From DASUPK01 sp963774305 (lineage in GTDB: Bacteria > Actinomycetota > Thermoleophilia > Solirubrobacterales > 70-9), in contig CAVZEM010000011.1 of the NCBI GenBank assembly GCA_963774305.1, positions 124,001-188,000 on the forward strand: a stretch of 64,000 nucleotides of DNA, given 5' to 3'. Positions within the stretch are counted from its first letter, which is position 1; each line of letters begins with the position of its first letter. The notes beneath the pieces are model-generated. The model had not been told where the DNA came from. It worked only from the letters and a program-made list of their open reading frames with translations, and did not search any database. A program made the translations under genes and the position numbers. Below are positions 1 through 8,393 of the stretch, one piece after another.

Positions 1-1739
1 AGGCCGTCCAGGGGATGACCGGCCAGGGCGGCTGGCCGTTGACGGTGTTCCTCGACTCCGAGGCCGTCCCCTTCTACGGCGGGACCTACTTCCCGCCCGA
101 GCCCCGCCAGGGGCTGCCGAGCTTCAGGCAGGTCCTGGAGGCGACGTCCGGCGCCTACAGGACGCAGCGCGAGGAGCTCCGCGAGGCCTCATCGCGGATC
201 CGGGAGTCGCTCAGCATGACCGGCCAGGTCGGGCAGTCCGACCAGGCAATCGACGACGAGCTCCTGGCGCGGGCGATCTCCGGCCTGCAGACCAACTTCG
301 ACCGGGCGAACGGGGGCTTCGGCGGCGCCCCCAAATTCCCGCCCGCGAGCGCTCTCGAGTTCCTGCTCGATCGGGGCGAGACCCAGCCCGTGAAGCTCAC
401 CCTCGACCAGATGATGCATGGGGGGATCTACGACCAGCTGGGGGGCGGCTTCGCGCGGTACTCGGTCGACCCCAACTGGCTCGTCCCTCACTTCGAGAAG
501 ATGCTCTACGACAACGCCCTGCTCGCCCGCCTCTACCTCCACGGCTGGCAGGTGATGGGCGAGGAGCGCTGGATGCGCGTCTGCACGGAGACCCTCGACT
601 GGGCTCTGCGCGAGATGTGCGGGCCCGAGGGCGGCTTCTACTCCGCCCTCGACGCCGACTCCGAGGGCGAGGAGGGCCGTTTCTACGTTTGGGACGAGGA
701 GGAGATGGGCGAGGCGCTGAGCGAGGCCGGGGTCGCCGCCGACGCGATCGAGCGCGTTCTCGGCTACTGGGGGGTGAGCGACACCGGCAACTTCGAGGGC
801 AGGAACATCCTGCACGTCCCCCTTGGCGCGAGCGCGAAGCAGCCCGCCGAGCTTGCCGACGCCCGGACGGCCCTCTACGCCTGGCGCGACCGGCGCATCC
901 GCCCCGGTCTCGATGACAAGCGGATCCTCTCCTGGAACGCGCTGATGATCGCGGCGCTCGCCGATGCGGGGGCGGCGCTGGGGCGCCAGGAATATCTCGA
1001 CGCTGCATCCGCCTGCGCCCGCTTCGTCCGGGAGTCGATGCGCGATTCCGACGGTCAACTGCTCCGAACCTGGAAGGGCGGCGAGGCGCGGCTCAACGCA
1101 TATCTGGAGGACCACGCCTACCTGGTCGAGGCGCTGCTGCGCCTCTACGAGGCAACGCTCGAGGTCCGCTGGTTCGACGCGGCCCGCGAGACGGCTGACG
1201 CGATGATCGCCCGCTTCGCCGACGACGAGCGCGGCGGCTTCTTCACCACCTCCAACGACCACGAGGAGCTGATCGCCCGCCGCAAGGACGTCGGCGACCA
1301 CCCGATCCCGTCCGGCAACTCCTCGGCGGCGTACGGCCTGTTGCGCCTGGCAGCTCTGACCGGCGAGCGCGACTACGACGATCGTGCCGTCGGCACCATC
1401 CGGGTCTTCGCGCCCGCGGCCCTGCAGCATCCGGAGGCCTTCGGGCACCTGCTCCAGGCGATCGACTTCCACATCTCCACCGTTCGCGAGGTCGCCCTGA
1501 TCGCACCTGCGAACGGCGCCGCCGACTCGGCGGCCCTGGGAGAGTTGGCCGGCGTGGTCCGCTCGGCTCACCGCCCGCACGTCGTGCTCGCGGGCGGACC
1601 GGAGGGTTGTGACCGGCCCGAGCTGCTCCGCGAGCGCCACGCGGTGGAGGGGCACCCGGCCGCCTACGTCTGCGAGAACTTCTCCTGCCGCGCTCCGGTG
1701 ACGGAGCCGGGAGAGCTCGCCGAGGCCCTCAACTCCTAG
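1..1739 (+). CDS. YyaL/SSP411-like thioredoxin-domain protein (DUF255), 5' truncated
   Basis: The gene is cut by the window edge; the reading frame is open from base 3 through AVQGM, so the ATG at 15 is internal. Still visible are TGQGGWP and GGTYFPP, which in this family follow the thioredoxin-like CxxC (lost upstream), then FGGAPKFP and the long all-alpha six-hairpin-glycosidase-like part. The C-terminus has the family's YVCENFSCRAPV cysteine pair. Family members are soluble proteins of about 600-700 residues with unclear biochemical role. Only 30 bases separate it from the next hydrolase gene, so co-transcription is likely. The family call is firm; function is not inferable. Confidence 0.9.
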   Translation, partial: AVQGMTGQGGWPLTVFLDSEAVPFYGGTYFPPEPRQGLPSFRQVLEATSGAYRTQREELREASSRIRESLSMTGQVGQSDQAIDDELLARAISGLQTNFDRANGGFGGAPKFPPASALEFLLDRGETQPVKLTLDQMMHGGIYDQLGGGFARYSVDPNWLVPHFEKMLYDNALLARLYLHGWQVMGEERWMRVCTETLDWALREMCGPEGGFYSALDADSEGEEGRFYVWDEEEMGEALSEAGVAADAIERVLGYWGVSDTGNFEGRNILHVPLGASAKQPAELADARTALYAWRDRRIRPGLDDKRILSWNALMIAALADAGAALGRQEYLDAASACARFVRESMRDSDGQLLRTWKGGEARLNAYLEDHAYLVEALLRLYEATLEVRWFDAARETADAMIARFADDERGGFFTTSNDHEELIARRKDVGDHPIPSGNSSAAYGLLRLAALTGERDYDDRAVGTIRVFAPAALQHPEAFGHLLQAIDFHISTVREVALIAPANGAADSAALGELAGVVRSAHRPHVVLAGGPEGCDRPELLRERHAVEGHPAAYVCENFSCRAPVTEPGELAEALNS

Positions 1740-1770
1740 CCAACCCTGCGCCGGTACGGTCCCGCGCCGA

Positions 1771-2535
1771 ATGTCCGTCCCAGAACAGATAGCAGTGGAG
1801 CGATTCGGGTCGGGCCCCGCCGTTCTGTTTCTCCACGGGGGAGCCGGACCGGAGCTGACCTGGGAGCGCCAGATGGAGCTCGCCGAGCGCTGGTCGCTGA
1901 TCATCCCCACCAGGCGGGGCTTCCCCCGCAGCGCGCCGGCGCCGCGGCAGGACTTCGAGGCGGACTCCGAGGACGTCGGCAGGCTGCTGACCAAGCGGAC
2001 CCACCTGGTGGGCTTCTCGTACGGCGGGCTCGGGGTGACGCTGGCGGCGGAGCGGGACCCGGAGCTGATCCGGTCGCTGACGCTGATCGAGACGCCCCTC
2101 TACCTGGCGGCGCCCGACGATCCGGCCGTCCGCGAGATCGCCAAGGCTGGGGACGCGTTCCTCTCCGGGGAGGCCGACGAGCTCACCGAGAGGGAGTTCC
2201 TCGCGAACGCCGGCATCGACCCGGAGGCCTCGAGCGGGCGGACCGCCGAGCTGATCCGGGAGGCGATCGAGGCCGCCCGCGGTGGGCGCTCACCCGGCGA
2301 GGCGAAGCCCGATCTGGACGCGCTCGCGGACGCCGGCATCCCGATCATGGTCGTCTCAGGCGACCATCACAGGGGCATCGAGGCCGTCTGCGACGCCCTG
2401 GCGGAGCGCCTGAACGCCCGGCGCGAGATCATCCCGGGCGCCGGTCACGCGGTGCCGCGTGCCCCGGGCTTCAACGACGTGCTCGAGGACTTCCTCAGAG
2501 GATCGGCAGGAACTGCTCGATTTCGTACGGCGTGA
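1771..2535 (+). CDS. alpha/beta hydrolase, 254 aa
   Basis: Compact alpha/beta-hydrolase fold protein. The oxyanion motif LHGGAG lies at residues 21-26, the nucleophile elbow GFSYGG puts the catalytic Ser at 83, and the late GAGH motif gives the His at about 226. The acid is probably the Asp in VVSGDHH. Substrate cannot be told; length and lack of a large cap suggest a small-ester or lactone hydrolase. No signal peptide is seen. Its last 41 bases overlap the 3' end of convergent glnA, and the residues encoded there (after the FNDVLEDFL helix) look like a random tail. Family call is secure, specific enzyme unknown. Confidence 0.85.
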   Translation: MSVPEQIAVERFGSGPAVLFLHGGAGPELTWERQMELAERWSLIIPTRRGFPRSAPAPRQDFEADSEDVGRLLTKRTHLVGFSYGGLGVTLAAERDPELIRSLTLIETPLYLAAPDDPAVREIAKAGDAFLSGEADELTEREFLANAGIDPEASSGRTAELIREAIEAARGGRSPGEAKPDLDALADAGIPIMVVSGDHHRGIEAVCDALAERLNARREIIPGAGHAVPRAPGFNDVLEDFLRGSAGTARFRTA

Positions 2536-3847
2536 CCTGCACGCGGTAGTCCTCCCACTCCGAGCGCTTGATCTCCACGAAGCGGTTGAACGCGTGCTCT
2601 CCGAGGACGCGGAGCACCAGCTCGGACTCGGCAGCGATCTCGATCGCCTCGCCGAGCGTCTCGGGAAGCTGCTCGATGCCCCGGCGGTGCCGCTCCTCCG
2701 GGGTCAGGTGGTAGAGGTTCTGCTCCATCGGCTCCGGCAGCTCGTAGCCGTGCTCGATCCCCTCGAGGCCGGCGTGGAGCATTCCAGCGAAGCAGAGGTA
2801 GGGATTGCACGCCGGATCCGGGCAGCGCAGCTCGGCGCGAGTCGCGTGTTCCTTGCCGGGGTGATACAGCGGAACCCGGATCAGCGCCGAGCGGTTTCTG
2901 CGTGACCAGGAGAGGTAGACCGGGGCCTCGTAGCCGGGGACGAGCCGCTTGTAGGAGTTGACCCACTGGGCAAACAGCGGCGCGATCTCGCGGGCGTGCT
3001 TGAGTTGGCCGGCGATGAACGCCTTGGCGATATCGGAGAGGAAGTATTGGTCGTCCGGATCGAAGAAGGCGTTCTTGCCGTCCTTGGAAAGGGACTGGTG
3101 GACGTGCATCCCCGAGCCGTTCTCGCCCTGCAGCGGCTTCGGCATGAAGGTCGCATGCCAGCCGTACTTCATCGCGTACTCCTTGACGGTGATCCGGTAG
3201 GTCATGCAGTCGTCGGACATCGCGAGCGCGCCCTTGTAGCGCATGTCTACCTCGTGCTGGGAGGGCCCGACCTCATGGTGGGCGTACTCGACGTGGATGC
3301 CGAGTTGCTCGAGGGCGAGGATCGTCTCCCGCCGGACGTCCGTGCCGGCGTCAAGCGTGGTCAGGTCGAAGTACCCGCCCTCGTCCAGGACCTCGGGGAC
3401 CCCGGACTCCGGCTCCGCCGAGCGGAAATAGAAGTACTCGAGCTCCGGGCCGATGTTGTAGTCGTCGAAGCCCATGTTCCGGGCCCGGTCGATGGCGCGG
3501 CGCATGATCCAGCGAGGGTCGCCCTCATAGGGGTCGCCCCCCGGCACCTGGATGTCGCAGAACATCCTCGCCGTCCGGTTCTTCTCCTCCTCGCGCCAGG
3601 GGATCAGATGGATACTCGAGGGGTCCGGCATGGCGATCATGTCGGACTCCTCGATCGGGTTGAACCCGCTGATCGAGGAACCGTCGAAGCCCATTCCGCC
3701 CTCGAATGCATCCTCGAGCTCGGCGGCGTTGATGGAGAAGCTCTTCAGCTGGCCGAGGAGGTCGGTGAACCAGAGCCGCACGAAGCGGACGTCGTTCTGC
3801 TCGCAGAACGCGATCGCCTCCTTGGCATTGGTCGGGCCGTCGGCCAT
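2495..3847 (-). CDS. glnA: type I glutamine synthetase
   Basis: ATP-dependent ligation of ammonia to glutamate in the cytoplasm. Characteristic segments are present: FTDLLGQLK near the N-terminus, MGFDGSSISGF, the metal-site region ELEYFYF, GSGMHVHQSL, and the Tyr of NLYHLTPEE at the position adenylylated in class I-beta enzymes. The length (450 aa from the ATG at 3847) is normal. An in-frame TTG at 3859 would add four residues. The neighbour upstream is divergent, with about 150 bases between that contain a perfect palindrome, so promoter control there is plausible. No glnR, glnB or second glutamine synthetase gene is in the window. Confidence 0.96.
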   Translation of the reverse strand: MADGPTNAKEAIAFCEQNDVRFVRLWFTDLLGQLKSFSINAAELEDAFEGGMGFDGSSISGFNPIEESDMIAMPDPSSIHLIPWREEEKNRTARMFCDIQVPGGDPYEGDPRWIMRRAIDRARNMGFDDYNIGPELEYFYFRSAEPESGVPEVLDEGGYFDLTTLDAGTDVRRETILALEQLGIHVEYAHHEVGPSQHEVDMRYKGALAMSDDCMTYRITVKEYAMKYGWHATFMPKPLQGENGSGMHVHQSLSKDGKNAFFDPDDQYFLSDIAKAFIAGQLKHAREIAPLFAQWVNSYKRLVPGYEAPVYLSWSRRNRSALIRVPLYHPGKEHATRAELRCPDPACNPYLCFAGMLHAGLEGIEHGYELPEPMEQNLYHLTPEERHRRGIEQLPETLGEAIEIAAESELVLRVLGEHAFNRFVEIKRSEWEDYRVQVTPYEIEQFLPIL

Positions 3848-3930
3848 TGAGGCGGACAAGTTACCGGCGTCTCACATCCGGGGCTCCCCGATCGTCGTAG
3901 GAGAAGACAGAACCTTTGAGATGCCTGTAC

Positions 3931-3947
3931 ACTTACGAGGCGTAAGT
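3931..3947. promoter_or_regulatory. perfect 7-3-7 palindrome, likely repressor operator
   Basis: The sequence reads ACTTACG-AGG-CGTAAGT, two perfect 7-base arms around a 3-base centre. It lies 52 bases before the AhpD-like start and about 84 before glnA. The size and A/T-rich shape fit a dimeric regulator such as a TetR, MarR or Rrf2 type. No regulator gene is adjacent, so the protein is unknown. The A/T-rich run that follows it (positions 3952-3970) could be the core promoter of the rightward gene. Confidence 0.55.
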
Positions 3948-3998
3948 AACCGGCTAAAAGTAAAGTAAAGCCCTTGTGAAACGGCGGTATCCGAGGAA

Positions 3999-4565
3999 AT
4001 GACAGTCAAGACAGACGTAAGCCGCTTCCACATCCACGACGAGCTGACCGCGCCGGACGCCACGGCTCCTCTAATCAAGAGCATCCAGACGGCCGGAGGG
4101 ACGGTCTCGAAGTTCATCGGCGTGCTCGCCGAGTCGCCGGCCGCCCTGCGCGGCTACACACGCCTTCGCACCGAGCTCCGTCAGAGCAAGCTGCCGAGGG
4201 CGACCCGCGAACGGATCGGCCTGGCTGTGGCTGAGTGGCGCAACGACCCCTACACCCTGACCCAGTACGCCCGCACCGCGCGCGTCGCCGGGCTCGGGCT
4301 CGACGAAGTCGCCAGGGCGCGCAACTTCACCTCCTCCGATGAGAAGGAGGCCGCGCTGCTCGCCCTGATCCGTGCGACGCTGAATCCGGCCGAGCGGCCC
4401 CCCCACCACGTGGTCGAGGAGGCCCGGGAGGCCGGCTGGAGCGACGAGGAGATCCTCGAGGCGGTCGCCGAGACCGCCCTCGCCGAGTTCGAGAGCCTGT
4501 TCGCCTCCGTCGCGGCGTTGCCGCAGGAGGGCGACCCGGCGGTTCTCCGGGAAGCTGCGGCCTAG
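3999..4565 (+). CDS. AhpD/carboxymuconolactone-decarboxylase-fold protein without the Cys pair
   Basis: 188-residue helical protein whose layout (RTEL...LPRATRERIGLAVAEW..., then AREAGWSDEEILEAVAETALAEFESLFA) matches the AhpD-like alkylhydroperoxidase/CMD family. In that family the segment after the first long helix normally carries CxxC...H. Here residues 79-91 read EWRNDPYTLTQYA, so both cysteines and the usual His are gone and thiol peroxidase chemistry is unlikely. It may be a structural or ligand-binding relative. It sits alone behind a palindromic operator, which suggests inducible expression. The fold is inferred from helix pattern and motif position; function is unknown. Confidence 0.65.
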   Translation: MTVKTDVSRFHIHDELTAPDATAPLIKSIQTAGGTVSKFIGVLAESPAALRGYTRLRTELRQSKLPRATRERIGLAVAEWRNDPYTLTQYARTARVAGLGLDEVARARNFTSSDEKEAALLALIRATLNPAERPPHHVVEEAREAGWSDEEILEAVAETALAEFESLFASVAALPQEGDPAVLREAAA

Positions 4566-4585
4566 TCAGCGATTAGCGGGGTCGG

Positions 4586-5044
4586 CTACGAGGCAGGCGG
4601 CGGGGAGACCGTCGCCTCGAGTGGACCCGCGCCGGCGGCGAGGAAGCCGAGGCGCTTCGCGACCTTCTTGGTCAGGTCCCAGGCGTAGCCCTTGTGGAAG
4701 GGCCCGCGGTCGACCACCGTCGCGGTGACGCTGGCGCCGTTGTACGAGAAGGTCACCTGGGTGCCGCAGGGGAGCTTCCTGTGCGCCACGCCCAGCGTGG
4801 TGGGCGTCAGGACGGTCCCGCAAGCGGTCGGGTGCCCCCAGAAGCCCGGGCCGTACCAGGTGGCCGCCTTGTAGACGGTCCAGCTGCCCGGCGCGGAGCT
4901 GGGCTGCGCGGTCGGCTCGGTGGTGGTCCCGCCCGTGCCGCCGGGAATGCCGCCCGTCTGAGCGCTCGCGACCGGCGCCGCAATCAGCAGCGCGGCCATA
5001 CACGCGAGTGCCGCAATCGCACGAATTGTTCGCTTGCTCGTCAA
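4586..5044 (-). CDS. RlpA-like double-psi beta-barrel secreted protein
   Basis: 152 residues: a Sec signal peptide (about 1-29, ending ASAQ), a Gly/Thr/Pro linker, then a single RlpA/DPBB domain with ATWYGPGFWGHPTACG, LPCGT and VTATVVDRGPF, which contains the conserved Asp-Arg-Gly. RlpA relatives act outside the membrane on peptidoglycan, in some species as lytic transglycosylases. No SPOR domain is present, so septal targeting is not shown. The long leader upstream holds a c-di-AMP riboswitch, a known arrangement for actinobacterial wall-remodelling genes, which supports a cell-wall role. Two cysteines in the domain may form a disulfide. Confidence 0.85.
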   Translation of the reverse strand: MTSKRTIRAIAALACMAALLIAAPVASAQTGGIPGGTGGTTTEPTAQPSSAPGSWTVYKAATWYGPGFWGHPTACGTVLTPTTLGVAHRKLPCGTQVTFSYNGASVTATVVDRGPFHKGYAWDLTKKVAKRLGFLAAGAGPLEATVSPPPAS

Positions 5045-5057
5045 ACCTTCCTCTTTC

Positions 5058-5195
5058 GTTGCTTACGGGGTTAGCTGACGGGCTCGCGCTGAAAGATCGC
5101 GCTACGCGGCTCGATGTCCGCGACTCGCCCCAACTGATGGGTCCCCCGCTCTCTGACCTTTTCCGGTGGTCGGAGATTCAGCGGAAGTACGCGGC
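5058..5195 (-). promoter_or_regulatory. ydaO/yuaA-type c-di-AMP riboswitch
   Basis: Read on the minus strand, this leader contains the conserved blocks of the class in order: GCUGAAUC, GCGGGGGACCCA, GGGGCGAGU, then GAGCCCGUCAGCUAACC and CGUAAGC. Those core elements are diagnostic for the c-di-AMP sensing RNA. It ends about 14-20 bases before the RlpA-like start codon, so it probably acts on that gene. Established knowledge: in actinobacteria these RNAs turn off wall-hydrolase genes when c-di-AMP is high. The exact 5' boundary is an estimate. Confidence 0.92.
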
Positions 5196-5300
5196 GCAGC
5201 CTAGCAAAGGTCTCCTCACTACTTGCCACACCTGTCGATTCGACCGTTCAGGCACGAACCTTCACCGCGCACGGATTCGCCCACTACATAAGCTGCGGCG

Positions 5301-6137
5301 ATGCCATCGGCGCTGGTCACCGGAGCCAGAGGGGGAATGGGTCTCGAAATCGCGAGGCGGCTTGTCGGTCGCGGCTACGACGTTGCGGTCACGGACGTCG
5401 ACGAGACAGGCACCGCCGCCGCAGCGGAGCAACTCGGCGAGCGGGCCTGGCCCCTGGTCCTGGACGTCACCGACACGGAGGCGGTCAACGCCGCGGCCGA
5501 TCAGGTGGTCGAGCGGAGCGGCTCACTCGACGTCTGGGTCAACAACGCCGGGATCCTGCTCACGGGCCTCGCCTTCGAGCAGCCGATCGACGTTCATCGC
5601 CGGATGCTCGAGGTGAACGCCGTCGGGACGATGAACGGGACGCTCGCGGCGATCGATCAGATGCGCCCGAGCGGCCGCGGCCACATCATCAACCTGATCT
5701 CGCTGGCCGGGCTGGCGGCCGCCACCGGCATCGTGGGGTACTCCGCGAGCAAGCACGCCGCGATCGCCTTCAGCCTCGGCACCGCGGCCGACCTTCGCCG
5801 CGCCGGCCTCGAGGGGATCCACATCTCCTGCGTCTGCCCCGACGGGGTCTGGACGCCGATGATCAACGACAAGCTCGACGACCCCAATGACGCTCTCTCG
5901 TTCTCGGGCGTGATGCTGATGCCCGAGCAGGTCGCCGAGCGCGTCGAAGGACTGCTCGACAAGCCCAGGCCGGTCCTCACCATTCCCGGCTGGCGCGGGC
6001 GGTTCGCGCGCTTCTTCGACCGGCACCCGGGGCTCTCGCTCCGCCTCACCCCGCTACTCATGCGTGACGCGATCCGCCGCCAGCGTGCCTTCAAGAAGAA
6101 GGTGCAGTCGGGCAAGTGGCCTCCGAAGCCCCAATAG
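5301..6137 (+). CDS. short-chain dehydrogenase/reductase
   Basis: Classical SDR of 278 residues. The TGARGGMG nucleotide loop lies at 7-14, NNAG at 81-84, and the catalytic Ser (about 134), Tyr147 and Lys151 in YSASKHA are all present. Asp32 after the second strand suggests NAD(H) rather than NADP(H) use. The last 60 residues are basic and extend beyond the core fold. Substrate is unknown; the extended C-terminus resembles SDRs annotated near lipid or steroid metabolism. It diverges from the RlpA-like gene, and its start is 106 bases beyond the riboswitch 5' end. Confidence 0.88.
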   Translation: MPSALVTGARGGMGLEIARRLVGRGYDVAVTDVDETGTAAAAEQLGERAWPLVLDVTDTEAVNAAADQVVERSGSLDVWVNNAGILLTGLAFEQPIDVHRRMLEVNAVGTMNGTLAAIDQMRPSGRGHIINLISLAGLAAATGIVGYSASKHAAIAFSLGTAADLRRAGLEGIHISCVCPDGVWTPMINDKLDDPNDALSFSGVMLMPEQVAERVEGLLDKPRPVLTIPGWRGRFARFFDRHPGLSLRLTPLLMRDAIRRQRAFKKKVQSGKWPPKPQ

Positions 6138-6181
6138 GCGGCCCGGTTGATGCGAGGGCGCGCGACAGCGCAACCCGTGAG

Positions 6182-6832
6182 ATGAAGGAGGAGCCGCCGC
6201 CTGATCGGGGGCCGCACGAGCCCGGGACGCGGGCCGGCCGCTTCCACACCGTGCGCGGTCCCATGGGCCTCTCGGGCTGGCTTCGCTACCCGGCCGCGTG
6301 GTGGCGGGCCAGGACGGGCAGGACACCGGAGCGACCTTGGATCGTGCCCGCCTCGATCGGCTGGCTGAGGCGGCGGATCCGCTCGGACTGGTCGATCCTC
6401 GAGCTCGGATCCGGCCGGTCCACCGTCTGGTTCGCGGGGCGCGCCGGGCAGGTGATCAGCCTCGAGGACAACGAGTACTGGTACCCCCGGACGAAGGAGC
6501 GGCTGGAGCAGGTCGGGATGGCCAACGTCGACCTCAGGTTGAGGCCGGTCGAGGATTTCCCGAGGGAAGTGGCCGCCCTCCCCGATGCCTCCTTCGACCT
6601 GGTGGTCGTGGACTTCCTGGAGGCTCCCGAGGTGACCCGCATCGATTGCATCCGCCCGGCGCGAGAGAAGGTCCGGCCCGGTGGGTACCTGCTTCTCGAC
6701 GACTCGGATCGCCCCGGCTACGCGGAGGCGTTCGAGCTGCTCTCCGGCTGGCGTTTCCGCCAGTTCAGCGGCGTGAAGGACGAGTGGCCGGAGGCGTGCG
6801 AGACCGGCATCTTCGAGCGCCCGCCCAAATAG
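6182..6832 (+). CDS. class I SAM-dependent methyltransferase-like protein
   Basis: The Rossmann-type SAM motif I is clear in ILELGSGRSTVWFA, followed by the acidic strand-2 end (SLEDNEYW) and a strand-4 motif LVVVDFLE. Later LLLDDSDRPG fits the family's post-core region. This pattern resembles methyltransferases that sit in glycan or secondary-metabolite clusters, but the acceptor is not evident. ATG 6182 is chosen because the earlier in-frame ATG (6116) lies inside the SDR gene; a later ATG at 6263 is also possible. The gene ends exactly at a bidirectional terminator. Confidence 0.75.
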   Translation: MKEEPPPDRGPHEPGTRAGRFHTVRGPMGLSGWLRYPAAWWRARTGRTPERPWIVPASIGWLRRRIRSDWSILELGSGRSTVWFAGRAGQVISLEDNEYWYPRTKERLEQVGMANVDLRLRPVEDFPREVAALPDASFDLVVVDFLEAPEVTRIDCIRPAREKVRPGGYLLLDDSDRPGYAEAFELLSGWRFRQFSGVKDEWPEACETGIFERPPK

Positions 6833-6856
6833 AAGGGCCCCCTTGCGGGGGCCCTT
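6833..6856. terminator. bidirectional intrinsic terminator-like hairpin
   Basis: A perfect 10-base stem (AAGGGCCCCC pairing with GGGGGCCCTT) with a TTGC loop begins one base after the methyltransferase stop and ends just beyond the 3' end of rnpB. It is placed to end transcripts arriving from both sides. The T-tract is weak, as is common in GC-rich actinobacteria. Confidence 0.75.
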
Positions 6857-6861
6857 CCTTA

Positions 6862-7188
<327 letters not shown>

Positions 7189-7204
7189 GCCAGGGTAGCG
7201 GGCG

Positions 7205-7384
7205 TCAGGCGAGCTGGGACCCGCAGGTCTCGCAACCTGAGGTCTCCAGCTCTCCATGACACACCGGGCACTCCGCCCGGCTTTGAGCCGTCAGGGCCTC
7301 CCAGGCGCCGAGGATCGTGTCTTCTAGCGTCACCTCGGACGGCTCGAACAGGCGGGTCTCCGTTTCGACCGCAAGGACGGTCAC
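7205..7384 (-). CDS. 59-aa double-CxxC zinc-ribbon protein coupled to lexA
   Basis: GTG start at 7384 overlaps the lexA stop as GTGA, which argues for translational coupling and a real gene. The protein has a short N-terminal half with acidic residues (FEPSEVTLEDTILGAWEAL) and a C-terminal knuckle pair CPVCHGELETSGCETCG that would bind one Zn(II). It ends five residues later. The position directly behind lexA places it under SOS control. Function is unknown: possible partner of LexA or RecA, or a generic nucleic-acid-binding ribbon. The gene is too short to be called by many gene finders. Confidence 0.78.
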   Translation of the reverse strand: MTVLAVETETRLFEPSEVTLEDTILGAWEALTAQSRAECPVCHGELETSGCETCGSQLA

Positions 7385-7998
7385 GAGACCCTCCGGAATA
7401 CCCCGATGACGCGGCCGAGCAGGCGCACGTCACGGGTGCGAATCGGCTTCATGCTCTTGTTCTCCGGCTGTAGCCGGACCTGATCCTTCTCACGGAAGAA
7501 GCGCTTGACGGTCGCCTCGTCCTCCAGCAGGGCGACGACGATCTCCCCGTCGCGGGCGCGCTCCGTGGGGCGCACCACGACGAAATCTCCCTCGAGGATC
7601 CCCGCGTCCTTCATGCTCTCGCCGCGGACACGGAGGATGTAGTCGCCGTCCTCTCCGCCGACCACGTCGGGCACCTCGAGGTACTCCTCGATGTTCTCCT
7701 CCGCCAGGATCGGGGTGCCGGCCGCGACCTGGCCGACGAGAGGCAATCCAGACGGGCGGACTGCTTTCTTTGCCCGCTCGACCATCACCTCGAGCGCGCG
7801 TGGCTTGGACGGATCCCGCTTTACGACGCCCAGGCTCTCCAGCTTCGCGAGATGCGCATGGACGGTCGAGGAGGAATGAAGGCCGACGGCTTTGCCGATC
7901 TCGCGGACCGTCGGCGGGTAGCCGTGCCTGCTCAGGTAGCTGCCGATGAAGTCGAAGATCTCCTTCTGGCGCTTCGTCAGGTCCTTGACCAGGTCCAC
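7381..7998 (-). CDS. lexA: LexA repressor
   Basis: 205-residue SOS repressor. Winged-helix DNA-binding domain at 1-70 (PPTVREIGKAVGLHSSSTVHAHL as recognition region), self-cleavage bond Ala93-Gly94 in GQVAAGTP, and the Ser128/Lys165 catalytic dyad in GESMKDAG and DEATVKRFF. GTG start is preceded by AGGAGG (8004-8009) at five bases. A perfect SOS box lies 37 bases upstream, showing autoregulation. It is the first gene of a unit with the zinc-ribbon gene. Confidence 0.97.
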   Translation of the reverse strand: MDLVKDLTKRQKEIFDFIGSYLSRHGYPPTVREIGKAVGLHSSSTVHAHLAKLESLGVVKRDPSKPRALEVMVERAKKAVRPSGLPLVGQVAAGTPILAEENIEEYLEVPDVVGGEDGDYILRVRGESMKDAGILEGDFVVVRPTERARDGEIVVALLEDEATVKRFFREKDQVRLQPENKSMKPIRTRDVRLLGRVIGVFRRVS

Positions 7999-8034
7999 TT
8001 AGGCCTCCTCAGCCAGCCGCGCGATTGGGGTGGG

Positions 8035-8048
8035 CGAACACATGTTCG
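8035..8048. promoter_or_regulatory. LexA (SOS) box
   Basis: CGAAC-ACAT-GTTCG is a perfect match to the Gram-positive/actinobacterial LexA operator and is fully palindromic. It sits in the promoter region of lexA, 37 bases before the GTG, consistent with autorepression. Confidence 0.93.
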
Positions 8049-8152
8049 TGAGAGTAGCGCCACCCGCGGACGGTTGCAACCAGTGTTCTGACCCGAACCT
8101 TTTCACCCACGGCGGGCGCCCGGCTCGGCGGCGACTATCATCGGCGACCCTC

Positions 8153-8238
<86 letters not shown>

Positions 8239-8241
8239 TGA

Positions 8242-8379
8242 AGAACCCGCTCCCAGAAGACTCTCAAGGAGAAGGGCAAGGTGAGGATCCAGGTCCGCTT
8301 CAGCTTCACCCCCACCGGCGGAACGGCAAGCAGCAAGGTCCAGTCATTCACCGTCAAGCTGCCGAAGAAGAAGCACTGA
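8242..8379 (+). pseudogene. C-terminal remnant of an Ig-like/beta-sandwich surface protein
   Basis: Starting four bases after the tRNA-Leu 3' end, an open frame without any start codon encodes about 45 residues: KGKVRIQVRFSFTPTGGTAS, followed by KVQSFTVKLPKKK and a stop. Alternating hydrophobic residues, the FTPTGG turn and the Lys-rich end match the last strands of repetitive extracellular beta-sandwich proteins common in these actinobacteria. A stop codon lies directly upstream in frame (8239), so it cannot be a complete gene. Interpreted as debris left beside the tRNA. Confidence 0.55.
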
Positions 8380-8393
8380 CCAAACACTGACGC

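Noticed and set aside
189..1994. 601-codon minus-strand open frame opposite the YyaL-like gene
   Set aside because: Antisense shadow of a GC-rich gene; the protein is compositionally odd (Val, Gly, Arg, Asp) and has no domain, while the plus strand encodes a clear family.
7381..7998. S24-type phage repressor instead of LexA
   Set aside because: Self-cleavage site, DNA-binding domain and perfect SOS box fit LexA, with no phage genes near.
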